From Paenibacillus segetis (GTDB lineage Bacteria; Bacillota; Bacilli; Paenibacillales; Paenibacillaceae), in contig NZ_BMFT01000001.1 of the NCBI RefSeq assembly GCF_014639155.1, forward strand, positions 2,046,001 to 2,110,000: 64,000 nucleotides of DNA, given 5' to 3'. Of the stretch, positions 51,814 to 60,908 are shown piece after piece; the stretch's first letter is position 1, and the number at the start of each line of letters is the position of its first letter. Below the pieces are notes generated by a model, which was not told the DNA's origin, ran no database searches, and saw only the letters and a program-made list of their open reading frames with translations. Position numbers and translations under genes: made by a program.

Positions 51814-51850
51814 GCATGAAAAAGGCAACCGAATTTATGGTTGCCTTTTT
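51814..51850. terminator. right terminator of the tetR/MFS cassette
   Basis: AAAAGGCAACC and GGTTGCCTTTT flank a GAATTTAT loop and TTTTTTC follows. It faces the HAD gene end as well. Confidence 0.85.
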
Positions 51851-51889
51851 TCTATGGATATTGAATCCATAATTCCTTCGATATCATTA

Positions 51890-52561
51890 TCACTTAGGTT
51901 CTGTATTCAGAACATTGCCAATTATAGCTCTTAATTCAAGTAGATCATCAATGACTACATCCGCTTGAGCAAGCTCATCTTCATGGGAAAAGTCGAAACG
52001 ACAGCCAATCGACATCAAATCATTGTTCTTTCCAGCAAGGATATCAGATAATCTATCACCGACCATTACAGCATGTTCGATATGATATTTCTGTAGAATC
52101 ACACTCACTAAATCTGTCTTACTTAGCGTTTGGATCTGCGAAATACTGAAAGTTTCAGTTACCCAAGAATCAAGTTTATAAAAACTTAAGATCGCATTCA
52201 AATACTCAACTTGTCCATTACTAGCAATAAAGATAGAAATGCCTTCTTGTTTCAAGTAATCAAAAAGCTCATAGACATGATCATATAAGGCACCATTTCC
52301 ATGATTAATATTGGATATTAACCTTTCATGGAAGAAATCATTCGCCTTATGTCTCAGCTCATTTGAATGATTCGGCAACAACGTTTCCCATACTACGGGT
52401 ACAGGCGCCCCCATGATCTCATGATATTTTTGAAGTGGTGCTTCGCCTGACCACTCATTAAGCGACGTCAAATAAGCAAAAGTGTCTTCGACAGACATTC
52501 CTAATATTTTATTCGTCTGAAACAGCGTTCCATCCATGTCGAAAATAATTGATAATGGCAT
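51890..52561 (-). CDS. HAD-superfamily hydrolase
   Basis: 223 residues. Motif I FDMDGTLFQT (Asp nucleophile), motif II FIASNGQ, the later Lys (SKTDLV) and motif IV VGDRLSDILAG. The helical cap lies between motifs I and II. It resembles phosphoglycolate-phosphatase-like and nucleotidase-like HADs, so a small phosphate ester is expected. The substrate is unknown. It has its own ribosome site, AAGGAG, and no close partner. Confidence 0.9.
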   Translation of the reverse strand: MPLSIIFDMDGTLFQTNKILGMSVEDTFAYLTSLNEWSGEAPLQKYHEIMGAPVPVVWETLLPNHSNELRHKANDFFHERLISNINHGNGALYDHVYELFDYLKQEGISIFIASNGQVEYLNAILSFYKLDSWVTETFSISQIQTLSKTDLVSVILQKYHIEHAVMVGDRLSDILAGKNNDLMSIGCRFDFSHEDELAQADVVIDDLLELRAIIGNVLNTEPK

Positions 52562-52653
52562 GTTACCTTCTCCTTAATCACGTGATAGTTTCCAATACTT
52601 GTAATTCTATATGAAATTACAATTGATTCATAGGCTATTAAATGTAAAAAAAT

Positions 52654-52682
52654 AGTGAGTCGTCTCTGAATGACTTCTCACT
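52654..52682 (-). terminator. terminator of the globin-murB-ribF operon
   Basis: AGTGAG and CTCACT with an inner GTC/GAC helix, followed by ATTTTTTT on the minus strand, just after the regulator stop at 52690. Confidence 0.75.
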
Positions 52683-52689
52683 GTTTGTG

Positions 52690-53331
52690 TTATTCTCGGC
52701 TTTTTATTTGATAAGTACATCTTTGTCCGCCATCGGCGAGACACTCCGTCCTCTTAACTTCTGCTTCGCCTAGTAACGATTCAAATAATTGGATTTCACA
52801 TCTACATGCTTGTTGATACTTCGTTGCAACTTGCTCTATTGGACAATGATGCTCCTGAAGCAAAAACTCGGCATCATTGAGCTTTTTCAATTCAACCATA
52901 TATCCATTTTCGTTCTGGATTTCAGCAAGTCGGAGGATTCGATCAGCAAAATCTTGGTTCTGCATGTCTTCAGCATATTTCTGAGCCAGCTTATTCTTAC
53001 GTCCTGCAAAGACTTTCTCGACGCCGAATTCACCAAAATGATCTTCAATTTCTCTTAATATTTCAAGCGATAATGTCTGATATTGAATTGGAAAAAAATC
53101 CTTAGCTTGCTCAGTTAACCCATAAACAGCAGTAGGTCTGCCCATAGATTGTCTGATCGTCTTGGATGTAATGTGATTATCCCGTTCTAAAGACTGAATA
53201 TGACGGCTGACAGCCATAACCGTTATGCCAAGCGTTTCCGAGAGTTCCTTGATACTTAATTCACCTTTTGTTTTAAGTAGTTGTACGATATGTTCCCGTG
53301 TTGAAAGCTTACTTTGATCGATTGGCGTCAT
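52690..53331 (-). CDS. HTH regulator with Fe-S-type Cys cluster (SufR-like)
   Basis: 213 residues. N-terminal HTH: ELSIKELSETLGITVMAVSRHIQSLE (as LSETLGITVMAVSRHIQSL). A helical middle. The C-terminus has Cys163-x12-Cys176-x-Cys178 and Cys197, Cys205 in HHCPIEQVATK, QQACRCEIQL and ECLADGGQRCTYQI, the pattern of [4Fe-4S] SufR-type repressors. It probably senses Fe-S state, oxygen or NO. It is the last of four same-strand genes: globin, murB, ribF and itself. No suf genes are in the window. Confidence 0.82.
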   Translation of the reverse strand: MTPIDQSKLSTREHIVQLLKTKGELSIKELSETLGITVMAVSRHIQSLERDNHITSKTIRQSMGRPTAVYGLTEQAKDFFPIQYQTLSLEILREIEDHFGEFGVEKVFAGRKNKLAQKYAEDMQNQDFADRILRLAEIQNENGYMVELKKLNDAEFLLQEHHCPIEQVATKYQQACRCEIQLFESLLGEAEVKRTECLADGGQRCTYQIKSRE

Positions 53332-53383
53332 GAAGCATCACCATCCCCGTCCAACCTCAAATTTATCGTGAACCGCGCAGTGA

Positions 53384-54325
53384 TTACATTTGCTGGAAAA
53401 CACTCTTTGCTTCGGCCATATCTTTTGTCATTTGTGCAATGAGGGAATCCAGACCTGAAAACTTGATTTCTCCTCGCATGAACTTTAAAAAGGATACAGA
53501 GACGGTTGCTCCATACAAATCCCCTGAGAAATCGAGCAAATGAGCTTCGATCAAATAACCACTCCCATTTACGGTTGGACGATATCCGGCACTAATGAGA
53601 ACATTCCAGTTCGTCTGCGCAAAGTTACCATCATGGATCTCCACAGATCCCATATAGACACCAGGCTTAGGAAAGACGTACGAGTCAGTCCCTCCAAGGT
53701 TAATGGTTGGAAAACCAAGTTCCCTTCCCAATTTTCTACCATGGATCACAGTTCCGGTAACAGTATAAGGACGACCTAATAAGGCCCAAGCTTCATCCAT
53801 ATTACCGTCCTCGACGAGAGAACGTACATCACTGCTACAGATAATGTTTCCTTCTTCCTTTAGTAAAGGAACTACCGTGACAGCCACATTGATTTGGGCA
53901 CAGAGCGATACGAGCTCTTCTATACTTGATTCACTGCCTTTTCCAAAATGGAATCCCTCTCCTACGACGATCCGTTTCACATGTAATCTAGAAATATGGT
54001 CTAGTATGAATTCCCGAGCTGTAATGTTGGCATATTCTTTCGTAAATTGAACTCGATAATAGCGCTGAACTCCCAAATCCTTGAGAATTTGAAATTTTTC
54101 AGCATCGGGCGTTAGTTTTTTCTCAAATTTAGGATCTTGTCTTAAAATCCATTGCGGGTGATCAGAAAAACTATACACAGCGAGTTGATCTTCTTCTTCC
54201 ATAAGCTCTCTAGCAGTATCAAAAATCAATTGATGACCTTTATGAACTCCATCAAATTTGCCAATAACTAATACAACGGGTTCAAGATCATTGGGTGGAG
54301 TTGAGGTAACTTCAATTATTTCCAC
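53384..54325 (-). CDS. ribF: bifunctional riboflavin kinase/FAD synthetase
   Basis: 313 residues. FAD synthetase half: VVLVIGKFDGVHKGHQLIF (nucleotidyl-transferase G-x-F-D-G-V-H-x-G-H), VVGEGFHFGKGSESS, ICSSDVRSLVEDGNMDEAW (as SSDVRSLVEDGNM). Riboflavin kinase half: LGRELGFPTINL (in place of the usual PTANL) and FPKPGVYMGSV. It makes FMN then FAD. It lies 31 bases after murB, which needs FAD. Sequence drift suggests it may be a second copy beside the usual ribF next to truB; I cannot check that here. Confidence 0.9.
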   Translation of the reverse strand: MEIIEVTSTPPNDLEPVVLVIGKFDGVHKGHQLIFDTARELMEEEDQLAVYSFSDHPQWILRQDPKFEKKLTPDAEKFQILKDLGVQRYYRVQFTKEYANITAREFILDHISRLHVKRIVVGEGFHFGKGSESSIEELVSLCAQINVAVTVVPLLKEEGNIICSSDVRSLVEDGNMDEAWALLGRPYTVTGTVIHGRKLGRELGFPTINLGGTDSYVFPKPGVYMGSVEIHDGNFAQTNWNVLISAGYRPTVNGSGYLIEAHLLDFSGDLYGATVSVSFLKFMRGEIKFSGLDSLIAQMTKDMAEAKSVFQQM

Positions 54326-54355
54326 GGTATTCTCACCACTTCCATATTCATTTGT

Positions 54356-55270
54356 CTATTCCTCTCCAATAACAATAACTTCTGTCTCTAAATCAACATC
54401 AAACTGCTGTTTTACTGTATTTTTAATGACTTCAATTAAGTCAATGTAATCCTGGGATGCCGCATGGTCCACATTCACAATGAATCCAGCATGCTTCATA
54501 GATACCTCTGCCCCGCCAATTCGTTTCCCTTGTAGGCCACAGTCTTGGATCAGTTTACCGGCAAAATATCCCGGAGGACGCTTGAAAACACTGCCACACG
54601 ATGGATATTCCAAAGGTTGTTTACTTTCCCTGGCCTCTGTGAACTCATCCATTTTTTCTTTAATCGTCGCATAATTGGCTTGTTGTAGTTGAAATTCAGC
54701 TTCCAATACAATGTAGTTTTGTTCAGAAATGATACTCTTACGATATCCAAATAATAAGTCTTTATTAGATAGGGTTAGCAGTTCACCACCTGGGGTCATA
54801 ACTAACGCTTTTACAAGCACATCTGAGATTTGTCCACCATAGGCTCCAGCATTCATGAATAAAGCACCACCAACTGTACCGGGGATACCACAAGCAAACT
54901 CAAGTCCAGAAAGTTCCTTATCTAGTGCCCACCTTGATACCTCTATAATAGAAGCGCCAGCTTGCGCATAAATGGTGCCATTTTCGCTGCGGATTTCATT
55001 CATTTTATTTAAATTCATCGTAATTCCACGAAGGCCACCATCTCGAACAATGAGATTAGCGCCATGTCCGAGTAGCGTTACGGGTATTTGTTCTTCTTTC
55101 GCTATTCGCAGAATTGTACTAACTTCCTCATATTGGGATGGAGTAATGAAGACATCTGCCTCCCCACCAAGTTTTGTATACGCATGATTTTTAATCGGCT
55201 CCGAGAGCTTGATATCTAGTGATGGTAATTGTTCCATTAAGTATTTATAAAGATTGGATTCAGAATTCAT
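54356..55270 (-). CDS. murB: UDP-N-acetylenolpyruvoylglucosamine reductase MurB
   Basis: 304 residues. FAD site: TLLGHGANLIVRDGG (type-I style), GASIIEVSRWA, GLEFACGIPGTVGGALFMNAGAYGG (as GIPGTVGGALFMNAGAYGG). GYRKSIIS and PSCGSVFKRPPG contain the catalytic Tyr/Ser segment. It makes UDP-MurNAc with NADPH, an essential wall step. Its place between a globin and ribF is unusual; murB is normally in the division and cell-wall cluster, so this may be a second copy. Confidence 0.92.
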   Translation of the reverse strand: MNSESNLYKYLMEQLPSLDIKLSEPIKNHAYTKLGGEADVFITPSQYEEVSTILRIAKEEQIPVTLLGHGANLIVRDGGLRGITMNLNKMNEIRSENGTIYAQAGASIIEVSRWALDKELSGLEFACGIPGTVGGALFMNAGAYGGQISDVLVKALVMTPGGELLTLSNKDLLFGYRKSIISEQNYIVLEAEFQLQQANYATIKEKMDEFTEARESKQPLEYPSCGSVFKRPPGYFAGKLIQDCGLQGKRIGGAEVSMKHAGFIVNVDHAASQDYIDLIEVIKNTVKQQFDVDLETEVIVIGEE

Positions 55271-55321
55271 TGAGTTCTTTCCCTTCGATCGTTATCATCA
55301 AGTGCTTCTATACTAATTGTA

Positions 55322-55684
55322 TTAAGAGTTAACGAAAAAGTAAGCAGAGACCTTCAAACGTTCAATGACTGCAGCCTTAAGTTCTTCGGATTCAATCGTT
55401 TCATCAAGTGCTCTTCTCATACAGGATAACCACGCATCTGCATGTTCCGGTTTGATCGTAAATGGCATATGACGAGCCCTCATTCGTGGATGTCCGAACT
55501 CCGCTGTGTACAAATCGGGACCACCAAAAAACTGGCTTAAAAACATCTCCTGTTTGTCCATAATCGTAGCGATATCATTCGTAAATAGTGGAGCTAATAA
55601 GGGATCTTTCTTTACCTTAGGATAAAAGGCTTCAACAACTTTTCGTATGCCCGGCTGTCCACCAAGCTCATCATATAATATCAT
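55322..55684 (-). CDS. truncated haemoglobin (group II, YjbI-like)
   Basis: 120 residues. LYDELGGQPGIRKVVEAFYP at the start (20 residues), FFGGPDLYTAEFGHPRMRARHMPF with the proximal His of the heme pocket (as FGHPRMRARHMPF), and WLSCMRRALDE. trHbO proteins bind O2 and react with NO or peroxide. It heads a four-gene set with murB, ribF and an Fe-S-type regulator. Confidence 0.92.
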   Translation of the reverse strand: MILYDELGGQPGIRKVVEAFYPKVKKDPLLAPLFTNDIATIMDKQEMFLSQFFGGPDLYTAEFGHPRMRARHMPFTIKPEHADAWLSCMRRALDETIESEELKAAVIERLKVSAYFFVNS

Positions 55685-55778
55685 GAGTACCCCCTATTAG
55701 TTCGTTTATATGTAGACATTATATACACTAATGTTTAAAAAGTATATAATATAAAACTTTGTCCAGACAATAACAAAA

Positions 55779-55798
55779 AGAGCCGACTAAACGGCTCT
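55779..55798 (-). terminator. terminator of the MBL-fold gene
   Basis: AGAGCCG and CGGCTCT with a six-base loop; TTTTTG follows on the minus strand. It lies 40 bases after the stop at 55838. Confidence 0.8.
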
Positions 55799-55837
55799 CA
55801 ATTCATACGTTCGATTGAATGAAGATGAAGTAATTCT

Positions 55838-56572
55838 CTATGTTGTATATTCTTGAACAAGCTGCTGAAGTGCTTGTCTTACATCGCCTTGAAATAAGCC
55901 GCCATGATAGCATATGATCTGCTCTATATCATAGTCGAGCAGTCGCCTAACGGAGCGGATCGCTTCATCTAAATCATCTGCAAATTGCGGATTAGCGATA
56001 CCGAGCTTCCCTTGCTCGATCACGACTACATCTCCTGCGATTAATGTTTTGCTCGAAGGCAGATACAACGAAATATGACCGGGAACATGTCCAGGGGTGT
56101 GGATAATTTCGATGCCACCACACCAAGGTAGTATTTCACCATTCTTAACCGCCTGGTCAACCCGAACGGTTTCGACTGCCTTTAAAGTGTCCATAAACTG
56201 TTGTACATAAGATTTTGCCTCTTCAGGAAGTTCATTAAACGTTGACTCCGCCTGCTCAAGCCGGATGACTTTTTTGTTTCCTTCGATATAAGGTACTTCC
56301 ATTTCATATGCAATAATTTGAATATGCGGATACGCCCATTTTATGGCTGCAAGCGAACCGACATGATCAATATCATGATGCGTCACAATCAATTTTGTGA
56401 TCGAATCTAGTGTGACGTCATATTTGTTAACTGCTTGTTCAATGAGTCCCGTAAAATTGGGATAACCGCAGTCTATGAGGATCTTATCGTACTCATCTTG
56501 AAGAAGCGTTGGCGTAATAATCTGTTGTTGTCCGTTATGTTCAAACTCGATATCGAGTAGACAATAGTTCAT
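55838..56572 (-). CDS. MBL-fold metallohydrolase
   Basis: 244 residues. Metal site THHDIDHVGSLAA (H-x-x-x-D-H), HTPGHVPGHISLYL and AGDVVV for later His and Asp, and ICYHGGLF near the end. This is the glyoxalase II/hydroxyacyl-glutathione hydrolase branch. The substrate is not predictable. It is 87 bases downstream of the M1 peptidase gene on the same strand, so one transcript is possible. Confidence 0.9.
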   Translation of the reverse strand: MNYCLLDIEFEHNGQQQIITPTLLQDEYDKILIDCGYPNFTGLIEQAVNKYDVTLDSITKLIVTHHDIDHVGSLAAIKWAYPHIQIIAYEMEVPYIEGNKKVIRLEQAESTFNELPEEAKSYVQQFMDTLKAVETVRVDQAVKNGEILPWCGGIEIIHTPGHVPGHISLYLPSSKTLIAGDVVVIEQGKLGIANPQFADDLDEAIRSVRRLLDYDIEQIICYHGGLFQGDVRQALQQLVQEYTT

Positions 56573-56659
56573 GTATGGATCCTCCTGATTAAATATTTAT
56601 AGATTAAGCCTAATGTAGAGGTCCATTTTTGTAAATGGCTTCTCGGATTATCAATCTTT

Positions 56660-58855
56660 TTATTCCCCAAAAAGCTTCGCATATGGATTTTCGACCTTTT
56701 GTTCGCTGTTCAACTTACCTGTACTATTTATCACATAATATTGATAGAAATGGCTCGAAAATATCAATGATTCGGATACTTTTTCCATATATATATCTGC
56801 AGCCTGATCCCTTGGTCCGTCTCCAGTCCAGAAATAATGCAGCATGAGACGATTCTGATTATAAGGATGTTTGACGATATAAGCCCCTGACTGATTCGAC
56901 TTATTCATGATTTCCCGCCATTTAAAACCTATCGAATCGGTTCGTTTGATGATGCCGGACTTCAGGGCCTGTACGAATCCATTGGTATCCTGTTTACCGA
57001 TTACAATGACATTGCTATTTCCAAGCTCACTCTTAAGCTTTTCTTTTAATACTTGACGATCCGTTATAACTGTTGGTTTTATACCAGTGATCTGTAAGAA
57101 TCCTTGAATCTGATTGAGTACTTGATCTTGCTGTTCTTTCGTCTTATCGGCCATCAGTCCGTCACTTAAAATGATAGTTAGTGGTTCGCCCTGTAGTGAT
57201 TTATCGATAATTCGGCTCATCGTTTCACTTGGCAATTCAGGAAACTGAGTAAATACTGAATGGTACACGGATTTGAATTGTTCGAGCATATAAGCTTTCT
57301 CTTCGTCCTCTGTTAGTCTATATTCCTGCTTCAAAGTATAATTAGGCTTACGTAAAGCCTCTTCCCAACTATCCCTAATTTCTTTGCCTGCCTTGTTCTC
57401 AACAATTTGTAACAACCCATCGATCGTCGCATTCTTGTGCACATACTGTTCGAAATATGTCTGCATCAATTCATCAAACTTCTCCTCACCTAGCGTACGA
57501 TATAATTCATAAATCGCTTGTCGACCCTTCTTGTAAAAAATGGCGTCAGGAGAATCTCCAACCTTATCGTTGGTCGAATCAATCGTTTGATCAAATGGTA
57601 CATCGTCATATTGAATCACCTTAAATCCATTCAGCATATCTCCTTGTTTCTCATAGAAATAAACCATAGAGAAATCTGCAAACCCTTCATCAAGGAAGGA
57701 TTCTCTCTCAGAATCATTTCCGATTAAAGAATGGAACCATTGATGGGCAATTTCATGGACGAATGCAGCATCGTTCGAAACATCAGGCTGACCCTGGATC
57801 AAGCCCATCTGTATGACTCGAGAAAATTCAACAGCAAGCCCCTCGACGTAAGATTCAATAATCGTAAACTCCGGATAAGGATATTCACCGTATTTTTCTT
57901 CGAAAAAGTTTATGACCTTAAATGCTTGGTCGATATATTGATCAACAATCTTCTTTTTATCTTTTTGATTATCAAAGTAATAATAATGAACGGTCAGATC
58001 ATCTCGTGTAACGCTTTCTACTTTAAAATCCGGGCTTGCGAAAAAGACAAATTCTCTTGTATTATTCGCCGTGGCTGTTATTGCCTTACGGCCTGCTTCA
58101 GCATCCTTAATGGTCAATGTGCCTGGCATGGAAACTTGATAATCTGCCGGAACATTCATGGTTACTTGGTAATCGGCAGAATCATAATAATCAGTTTCAA
58201 ATGAAGTGCTATAAGGCGTTTTATCCCACATATGACTAGTAGGATCATAGACCGAAAGCACTGGGAACCAATGAGCCCCATTGATAATATTTTTGTAGTA
58301 GGATAACCGCTGTGAACCAAAAGGAATTTTCACTTCAAATTCTAGGTCTAAGGTGATGGACTGCCCTGGTTGTATGGCTTGTCCCAATTCAACTGTTAGA
58401 GCCTGATTGGTATTATCGAACTTCAAGGATTTATCTGATGCCTTCACATTGCTAATGTCAATACCACCAAGGAAATCATCAGGCTTCTTATCCGCATTCT
58501 CCTTTTGGATTTGCTTATTTGAATTTCTGAACAGACTTGACTGGGTTTCCGTTGAACGGTTTGCATCTGCAAAAGTATGAAAAACAACATTGTTCAGAGT
58601 ATCCTTCGAGTTATTTCGATAAGTCACAGTTTCCGTACCTTGAATCGTCATCTCCTTCTCATCGAGCTTGGCGTCTACCTGATAACGAGCAAGATTATGT
58701 ACAGCTGCATTTGCTACCGTTGATGTCTCATTCTGAATTGTTGGCTGCGCTGCCAAGACGATCCCTGTTCCAGAAATTGGGATAGCGATTAATACGACTA
58801 CAAGTACACCGGCTATGATTTTCTTCGACAAAATAGTATTCCAATGTTTATTCAT
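56660..58855 (-). CDS. M1-family zinc metallopeptidase, membrane anchored
   Basis: 731 residues. N-terminal hydrophobic segment (about 13-35). Aminopeptidase-N-like beta domain follows. Zinc motif FVHEIAHQWFHSL (H-E-x-x-H) and the second Glu in DEGFADFS about 20 residues later. The GxMEN substrate motif of aminopeptidases is replaced by GLAVEFSRV, so exopeptidase activity is uncertain. The C-terminus is a separate domain of unknown kind. AAGGAGG lies before the ATG. It is likely on the outer face of the membrane. Confidence 0.88.
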   Translation of the reverse strand: MNKHWNTILSKKIIAGVLVVVLIAIPISGTGIVLAAQPTIQNETSTVANAAVHNLARYQVDAKLDEKEMTIQGTETVTYRNNSKDTLNNVVFHTFADANRSTETQSSLFRNSNKQIQKENADKKPDDFLGGIDISNVKASDKSLKFDNTNQALTVELGQAIQPGQSITLDLEFEVKIPFGSQRLSYYKNIINGAHWFPVLSVYDPTSHMWDKTPYSTSFETDYYDSADYQVTMNVPADYQVSMPGTLTIKDAEAGRKAITATANNTREFVFFASPDFKVESVTRDDLTVHYYYFDNQKDKKKIVDQYIDQAFKVINFFEEKYGEYPYPEFTIIESYVEGLAVEFSRVIQMGLIQGQPDVSNDAAFVHEIAHQWFHSLIGNDSERESFLDEGFADFSMVYFYEKQGDMLNGFKVIQYDDVPFDQTIDSTNDKVGDSPDAIFYKKGRQAIYELYRTLGEEKFDELMQTYFEQYVHKNATIDGLLQIVENKAGKEIRDSWEEALRKPNYTLKQEYRLTEDEEKAYMLEQFKSVYHSVFTQFPELPSETMSRIIDKSLQGEPLTIILSDGLMADKTKEQQDQVLNQIQGFLQITGIKPTVITDRQVLKEKLKSELGNSNVIVIGKQDTNGFVQALKSGIIKRTDSIGFKWREIMNKSNQSGAYIVKHPYNQNRLMLHYFWTGDGPRDQAADIYMEKVSESLIFSSHFYQYYVINSTGKLNSEQKVENPYAKLFGE

Positions 58856-58983
58856 GCTGATCCTCCTTATAATAATTCACAATTGATGACCCTAGACCTG
58901 AAGTTCTGTCTGAAGAACAGTATAAGGTCTGAATCTTACACGATTATAATTGGAACCTTACATGATCCTTAAAAGAGAATGTA

Positions 58984-59009
58984 AAAAGGAAACCATCGGG
59001 TTTCCTTTT
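58984..59009. terminator. orphan hairpin between divergent genes
   Basis: AAAAGGAAACC and GGTTTCCTTTT form an 11-bp stem with an ATCG loop and A/T runs on both sides. It lies upstream of both the M1 gene and the pentapeptide gene, so it ends no recognised gene; a TATAAT near 58947 on the minus strand may be the M1 promoter. Confidence 0.5.
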
Positions 59010-59113
59010 ATAATTAAAATTTGTTAAAATTGCTTTTATCCTATCATGAATTTGTTTTATAGTTAGTCTATAGAAATATAAGACTTGACGATATAATAAG
59101 GAGATCATGTTAT

Positions 59114-59980
59114 ATGTTTGAGAACCAAGAATTTATAGAGTCTTTACAAGATAAGAATCGTCTCACTTTACGTGCTGACTGTGAGAACTGCTTCGGATTG
59201 TGCTGTGTAGCATTGCCCTTCCAGGCTTCAGTAGACTTTGCAATCGATAAAGACGCTGGACAGCCCTGCGGTAACCTGCAAGGCAACTTCCGTTGCGGTA
59301 TTCATACAAAGCTTAGGGATCAAGGTTTTCGAGGCTGTACCGTTTATGATTGCTTTGGTGCTGGGCAAAAGCTATCCCAAGTCACCTATGATGGACAAGA
59401 TTGGAGGCAAGCTCCAGATTCTGCGAAGCAAATGTTTGAAGTGTTCCCGACCATGTGGCAGCTTCAAGAACTGCTCTGGTATCTGACCGAGGCGCTAACA
59501 TTGCAAGCAACTGAGTCGATCCACAGTGAGCTAATCGCCGCGCTTGAAGAGACGGAGCGCCTCACGCTCCTTAGTCCCGATGCTCTTCGGGTATTGGATG
59601 TGGCAGCTCACCGAGCTGAAGTTAACGTCTGGCTTCTTCGGACAAGCGAACTGGTTCGAGAAGAAGCCCGTCGTCAGCATAAGAACATCTCAGGACGTCA
59701 GAAGTCCTACGGCCGAGGTGCCGATCTGATCGGGGCAAAACTGAAGGGCGCCGACCTTAGGGGGGCGAACTTACGAGGGGCATATCTTATTGCCGCTGAT
59801 CTCAGAGGAGCAGATCTTAGGATGGCTGACCTGATCGGTGCTGATTTACGCGACACAGACCTAAGAGGTGCCGATCTCTCAAACTGTTTATTTCTCACAC
59901 AATCCCAGATCAACGCGGCAAAGGGTGATGGGAATACCAAGTTTCCAAAGTCGCTCTCTCGCCCAGAACACTGGTCATGA
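59114..59980 (+). CDS. pentapeptide-repeat protein with Cys-rich N-terminal domain
   Basis: 288 residues. The first 80 residues hold eight Cys (23, 26, 30, 31, 52, 61, 75, 80), including C-x2-C-x3-C-C, suggesting a metal or Fe-S site. A helical middle leads to about twelve pentapeptide repeats (A-[DN]-L-x-x; [20 protein letters not shown], then [20 protein letters not shown]), which should form a right-handed quadrilateral beta helix. Some such proteins mimic DNA and protect gyrase, but this is not implied here. AAGGAG lies ten bases before the ATG. Confidence 0.88.
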   Translation: MFENQEFIESLQDKNRLTLRADCENCFGLCCVALPFQASVDFAIDKDAGQPCGNLQGNFRCGIHTKLRDQGFRGCTVYDCFGAGQKLSQVTYDGQDWRQAPDSAKQMFEVFPTMWQLQELLWYLTEALTLQATESIHSELIAALEETERLTLLSPDALRVLDVAAHRAEVNVWLLRTSELVREEARRQHKNISGRQKSYGRGADLIGAKLKGADLRGANLRGAYLIAADLRGADLRMADLIGADLRDTDLRGADLSNCLFLTQSQINAAKGDGNTKFPKSLSRPEHWS

Positions 59981-60009
59981 TAGCATTAAATATAGAGATA
60001 CCATTTGTA

Positions 60010-60315
60010 CTATCGATCACTTTCTACGAATCGAACGCTTTGGACCTTATCGTTAGATGGATCAAATTCAATATAGACAAATACGCCAAACTCCTTGCCC
60101 TCTTTACTTCTAAGCCATAGTTTGAATTGCTCTTCAGATTTTTGTGCGGTCAAGTCAGTACGGCCAATGTGCTTATAATCGACGATCTCAGCTTGATAAC
60201 GTTTTTGAGTTTCTTTCACTGCAAGAGCACCCCATTTTACGTAATCAGGGGCGGCTCCCACGGTTACGGTTGAGGCTATGAACAGAGCTATCAAGAAAAG
60301 CATCACTTTTCTCAT
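60010..60315 (-). CDS. DUF3889 secreted small protein
   Basis: About 101 residues. Signal peptide 1-21 (cut after VGAAP region) followed by a compact PepSY-like domain: YVKWGALAVKETQKRYQAEI, FGVFVYIEFD and VQSVRFVES. This fits DUF3889 (YqzG/YhdC) of Bacilli, of unknown role. ATG 60315 is preferred to GTG 60324 because AAGGTAGG precedes it. Confidence 0.8.
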   Translation of the reverse strand: MRKVMLFLIALFIASTVTVGAAPDYVKWGALAVKETQKRYQAEIVDYKHIGRTDLTAQKSEEQFKLWLRSKEGKEFGVFVYIEFDPSNDKVQSVRFVESDR

Positions 60316-60406
60316 ATCTTGCACCTACCTTGTAGAGAGTTTACTTTGATTATTCCCCATAAGTTCCGGTAGTACCCTAAAACAGGCGATTCATATAAAG
60401 AGAAAA

Positions 60407-60432
60407 AAGGTCAGCCACGTGGCTGACCTTTC
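60407..60432 (-). terminator. terminator of the Nudix-transporter genes
   Basis: AAAGGTCAGCCAC and GTGGCTGACCTTT are a perfect 26-bp palindrome, followed by TTTCTCTTT on the minus strand. Confidence 0.85.
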
Positions 60433-60480
60433 GAATTTGCTATGGCGAGTACCTTGCAGTCAAAGAGGTTCCTAATGATA

Positions 60481-60882
60481 TTACGAGAGTAGGCCCATCT
60501 CATGTAATTTGTCAAAAATGAGTTGGCTAGCTGGAGATAGATCGTCTCGAACACTATAGTTTAACCAAGCCAGTTCTGCGATTTCAGAAGCTGGGTTCAG
60601 TTCCCCTTCAAAATCAGCGAAATAACAAGTCATTTTTACTAAAACACCTTCCGATTTACCATGAGCCCCAGCTTCGAATGTTCCAAAATACGAGATGGAT
60701 TCTGACTTGATCTGAACCGATAATTCTTCCTCTACTTCTCTCACAAGCGTCTCGCTATCCGTTTCACCAGGCTCCCTTTTGCCTCCAGGTATATAAAAAA
60801 TATCCTTACCTTTGGAACGAGCGCATAATAATTGACCATTAACAATGTGAATCAATGCAATTTTATCGATTATGGCTGCCAT
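60481..60882 (-). CDS. Nudix hydrolase
   Basis: 133 residues. Nudix box G-x5-E-x7-R-E-x-x-E-E at GGKREPGETDSETLVREVEE (20 residues) followed by LSV. It should cleave a nucleoside diphosphate linked to another moiety, using Mg2+. The substrate is unknown. It follows the DUF606 gene by 26 bases. Confidence 0.92.
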   Translation of the reverse strand: MAAIIDKIALIHIVNGQLLCARSKGKDIFYIPGGKREPGETDSETLVREVEEELSVQIKSESISYFGTFEAGAHGKSEGVLVKMTCYFADFEGELNPASEIAELAWLNYSVRDDLSPASQLIFDKLHEMGLLS

Positions 60883-60908
60883 TTTATTTCCTCCACCCTT
60901 TATTTTTT

